Source of the DNA: Desulfonatronaceae bacterium UBA663
GTDB lineage: Bacteria > Desulfobacterota > Desulfovibrionia > Desulfovibrionales > Desulfonatronaceae
DNA length: 8,512 nt
Direction of reading: 5' to 3'
Assembly: GCA_002299865.1 (NCBI GenBank)
Contig: DBNV01000069.1
Location: forward strand, 7,894 to 16,405
The notes beneath the pieces are model-generated. The model was given only the letters and a program-made list of their open reading frames with translations. It searched no databases and was not told where the DNA came from. Numbering within the stretch: the stretch's first letter is position 1; each line of letters begins with the position of its first letter. Position numbers and translations under genes: made by a program. Positions 8,078-8,512 of this stretch are shown in pieces.

Positions 8078-8106
8078 AATACACTCTGTACTGCTTTTCA
8101 TGTCAA
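8078..8106 (-). promoter_or_regulatory. Sigma70-type promoter for the histidine kinase gene
   Basis: On the minus strand a perfect TTGACA (8106-8101) is followed 17 bases later by TGTATT (8083-8078), a 4/6 match to the -10 box. A better TATTAT (8081-8076) lies at a 19-base spacing. Surrounding DNA is AT-rich compared with the genes. Transcription would start near 8071, leaving a leader of about 39 bases before the GTG. This indicates the kinase is transcribed independently of the YHS gene upstream. Confidence 0.6.
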
Positions 8107-8120
8107 GTATAGACATGAAA
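8096..8120. promoter_or_regulatory. Perfect 9-bp palindrome overlapping the kinase -35 box (candidate operator)
   Basis: TTTCATGTC (8096-8104) and GACATGAAA (8112-8120) are exact inverted copies separated by 7 bases. The arm at 8096-8104 overlaps the TTGACA of the kinase promoter. There is no T-run on either side, so it does not look like a terminator for the YHS gene. The dyad symmetry and position fit the binding site of a dimeric regulator that would block or modulate RNA polymerase; the regulator is unknown. Confidence 0.5.
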
Positions 8121-8202
8121 GCACAAGACAATTCCGGGAAACACAAATTTCTTTATTCATTGCTACTTTATATGGTTGTGAAAACAGGTCGCTTGTTGTC
8201 CG

Positions 8203-8460
8203 TCACTTCGCCTCAAGCTGCTTCAAGAATTTATCCCTGCACTCGTAGCTGCAAAAATTATGCACCTTGTCCCCTTGCTTGACCCGGATGTCGCCGTCCA
8301 CGGGGACATAGGTCCCGCAAACGGGATCCTTGATCATGACGCCGGTCGCGGCCAAATGCTCCTTTTCCTTGTTCCGGACTTCCTTTTTCTTCTTGAAGTC
8401 GCTTGTGAGCAGTTTATACAGAATAAACGCCGCTACGATGAAAATCAGGAAATTAAGCAT
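8203..8460 (-). CDS. Small membrane-anchored YHS/TRASH-type metal-binding protein
   Basis: The 85-residue protein begins with one hydrophobic helix (residues 2-19). A strongly charged stretch rich in Lys and Glu (20-35) follows, then a compact domain with DPVCGTYV and FCSYECRDKF. Cys48, Cys70 and Cys74 give the C-x21-C-x3-C spacing of the TRASH/YHS zinc-ribbon-like family, which occurs in metal-handling proteins such as copper transporters and metal sensors. Metal binding is therefore likely, but which metal is not known. The positive charge after the helix suggests the domain lies on the cytoplasmic side. The start is clear: AAGGAG (8466-8471) is five bases before the ATG. It lies 170 bases upstream of the histidine kinase on the same strand; the kinase has its own promoter, so a functional link is only a possibility. 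Confidence 0.85.
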   Translation of the reverse strand: MLNFLIFIVAAFILYKLLTSDFKKKKEVRNKEKEHLAATGVMIKDPVCGTYVPVDGDIRVKQGDKVHNFCSYECRDKFLKQLEAK

Positions 8461-8485
8461 GATGTCTCCTTACATGAGGTCACTA

Positions 8486-8512
8486 CGCGTTCGCCGCGTT
8501 CGCCGCGTTCGC
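8486..8512. repeat. Three exact 9-bp tandem repeats at the right edge
   Basis: CGCGTTCGC occurs three times without change at 8486-8494, 8495-8503 and 8504-8512. The array runs off the window, so its true length is unknown. Read on the minus strand the unit is GCG AAC GCG (Ala-Asn-Ala), followed directly by TAG (8485-8483) and TGA, 22 bases before the YHS start. It could be the repetitive C-terminal tail of an upstream minus-strand gene, or a non-coding repeat in the YHS promoter region. All minus-strand frames are open through the array, so the coding reading is not established. Confidence 0.75.

Noticed and set aside
8474..8512. Plus-strand ATG opening a frame through the 9-bp repeats (Arg-Val-Arg repeats)
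   Set aside because: It has no ribosome site and starts inside the leader of the divergent YHS gene; only 13 codons are visible.

Overview
The window looks like ordinary chromosomal sequence from a GC-rich, probably anaerobic bacterium, most likely a sulfate-reducing relative of Desulfovibrio/Desulfomicrobium (Desulfovibrionales). This placement is an inference. It rests on a short (836-residue) SecA with a Cys-Cys type SEC-C tail, next to a cysteine-rich glycolate/lactate-oxidase-type Fe-S subunit and to pgpA and argJ. From memory, Desulfovibrio genomes have a similar arrangement, but I could not verify that here. No insertion sequence, phage, CRISPR array, tRNA or rRNA is visible.

Plus-strand block (1-3235). 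The window opens inside the C-terminal half of a CCG-domain Fe-S protein that ends at 616. A 108-base gap follows, holding two candidate hairpins, a T-run and a possible 17-codon leader ORF, all just upstream of the secA ribosome-binding site. secA (725-3235) is intact. It converges on the next block with only 36 bases between the stop codons.

Minus-strand block (8512 down to 3272), read in transcription order. A 9-bp tandem repeat runs off the right edge. Next come a small membrane-anchored YHS/TRASH metal-binding protein (8460-8203), an intergenic stretch with a strong sigma70-type promoter overlapped by a perfect palindrome (about 8078-8120), a dCache-type membrane sensor histidine kinase (8032-6185), an 88-base gap, and then three tightly packed genes: argJ (6096-4915), a class V aminotransferase (ending 3752) and pgpA (3748-3272). 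The last three very probably share one transcript, with a GTGA overlap or 20-base gap followed by a 3-base gap.

How the genes fit together. SecA powers protein export, ArgJ recycles the acetyl group in arginine synthesis, PgpA makes phosphatidylglycerol, and the aminotransferase is of the alanine-glyoxylate type with unknown substrate. These are housekeeping functions. The least explained parts are regulatory: the secA leader, the palindromic operator-like site in front of the kinase, the kinase's missing response regulator, and the TRASH protein beside it. I see no clear new multi-gene system, and the findings are scored accordingly.
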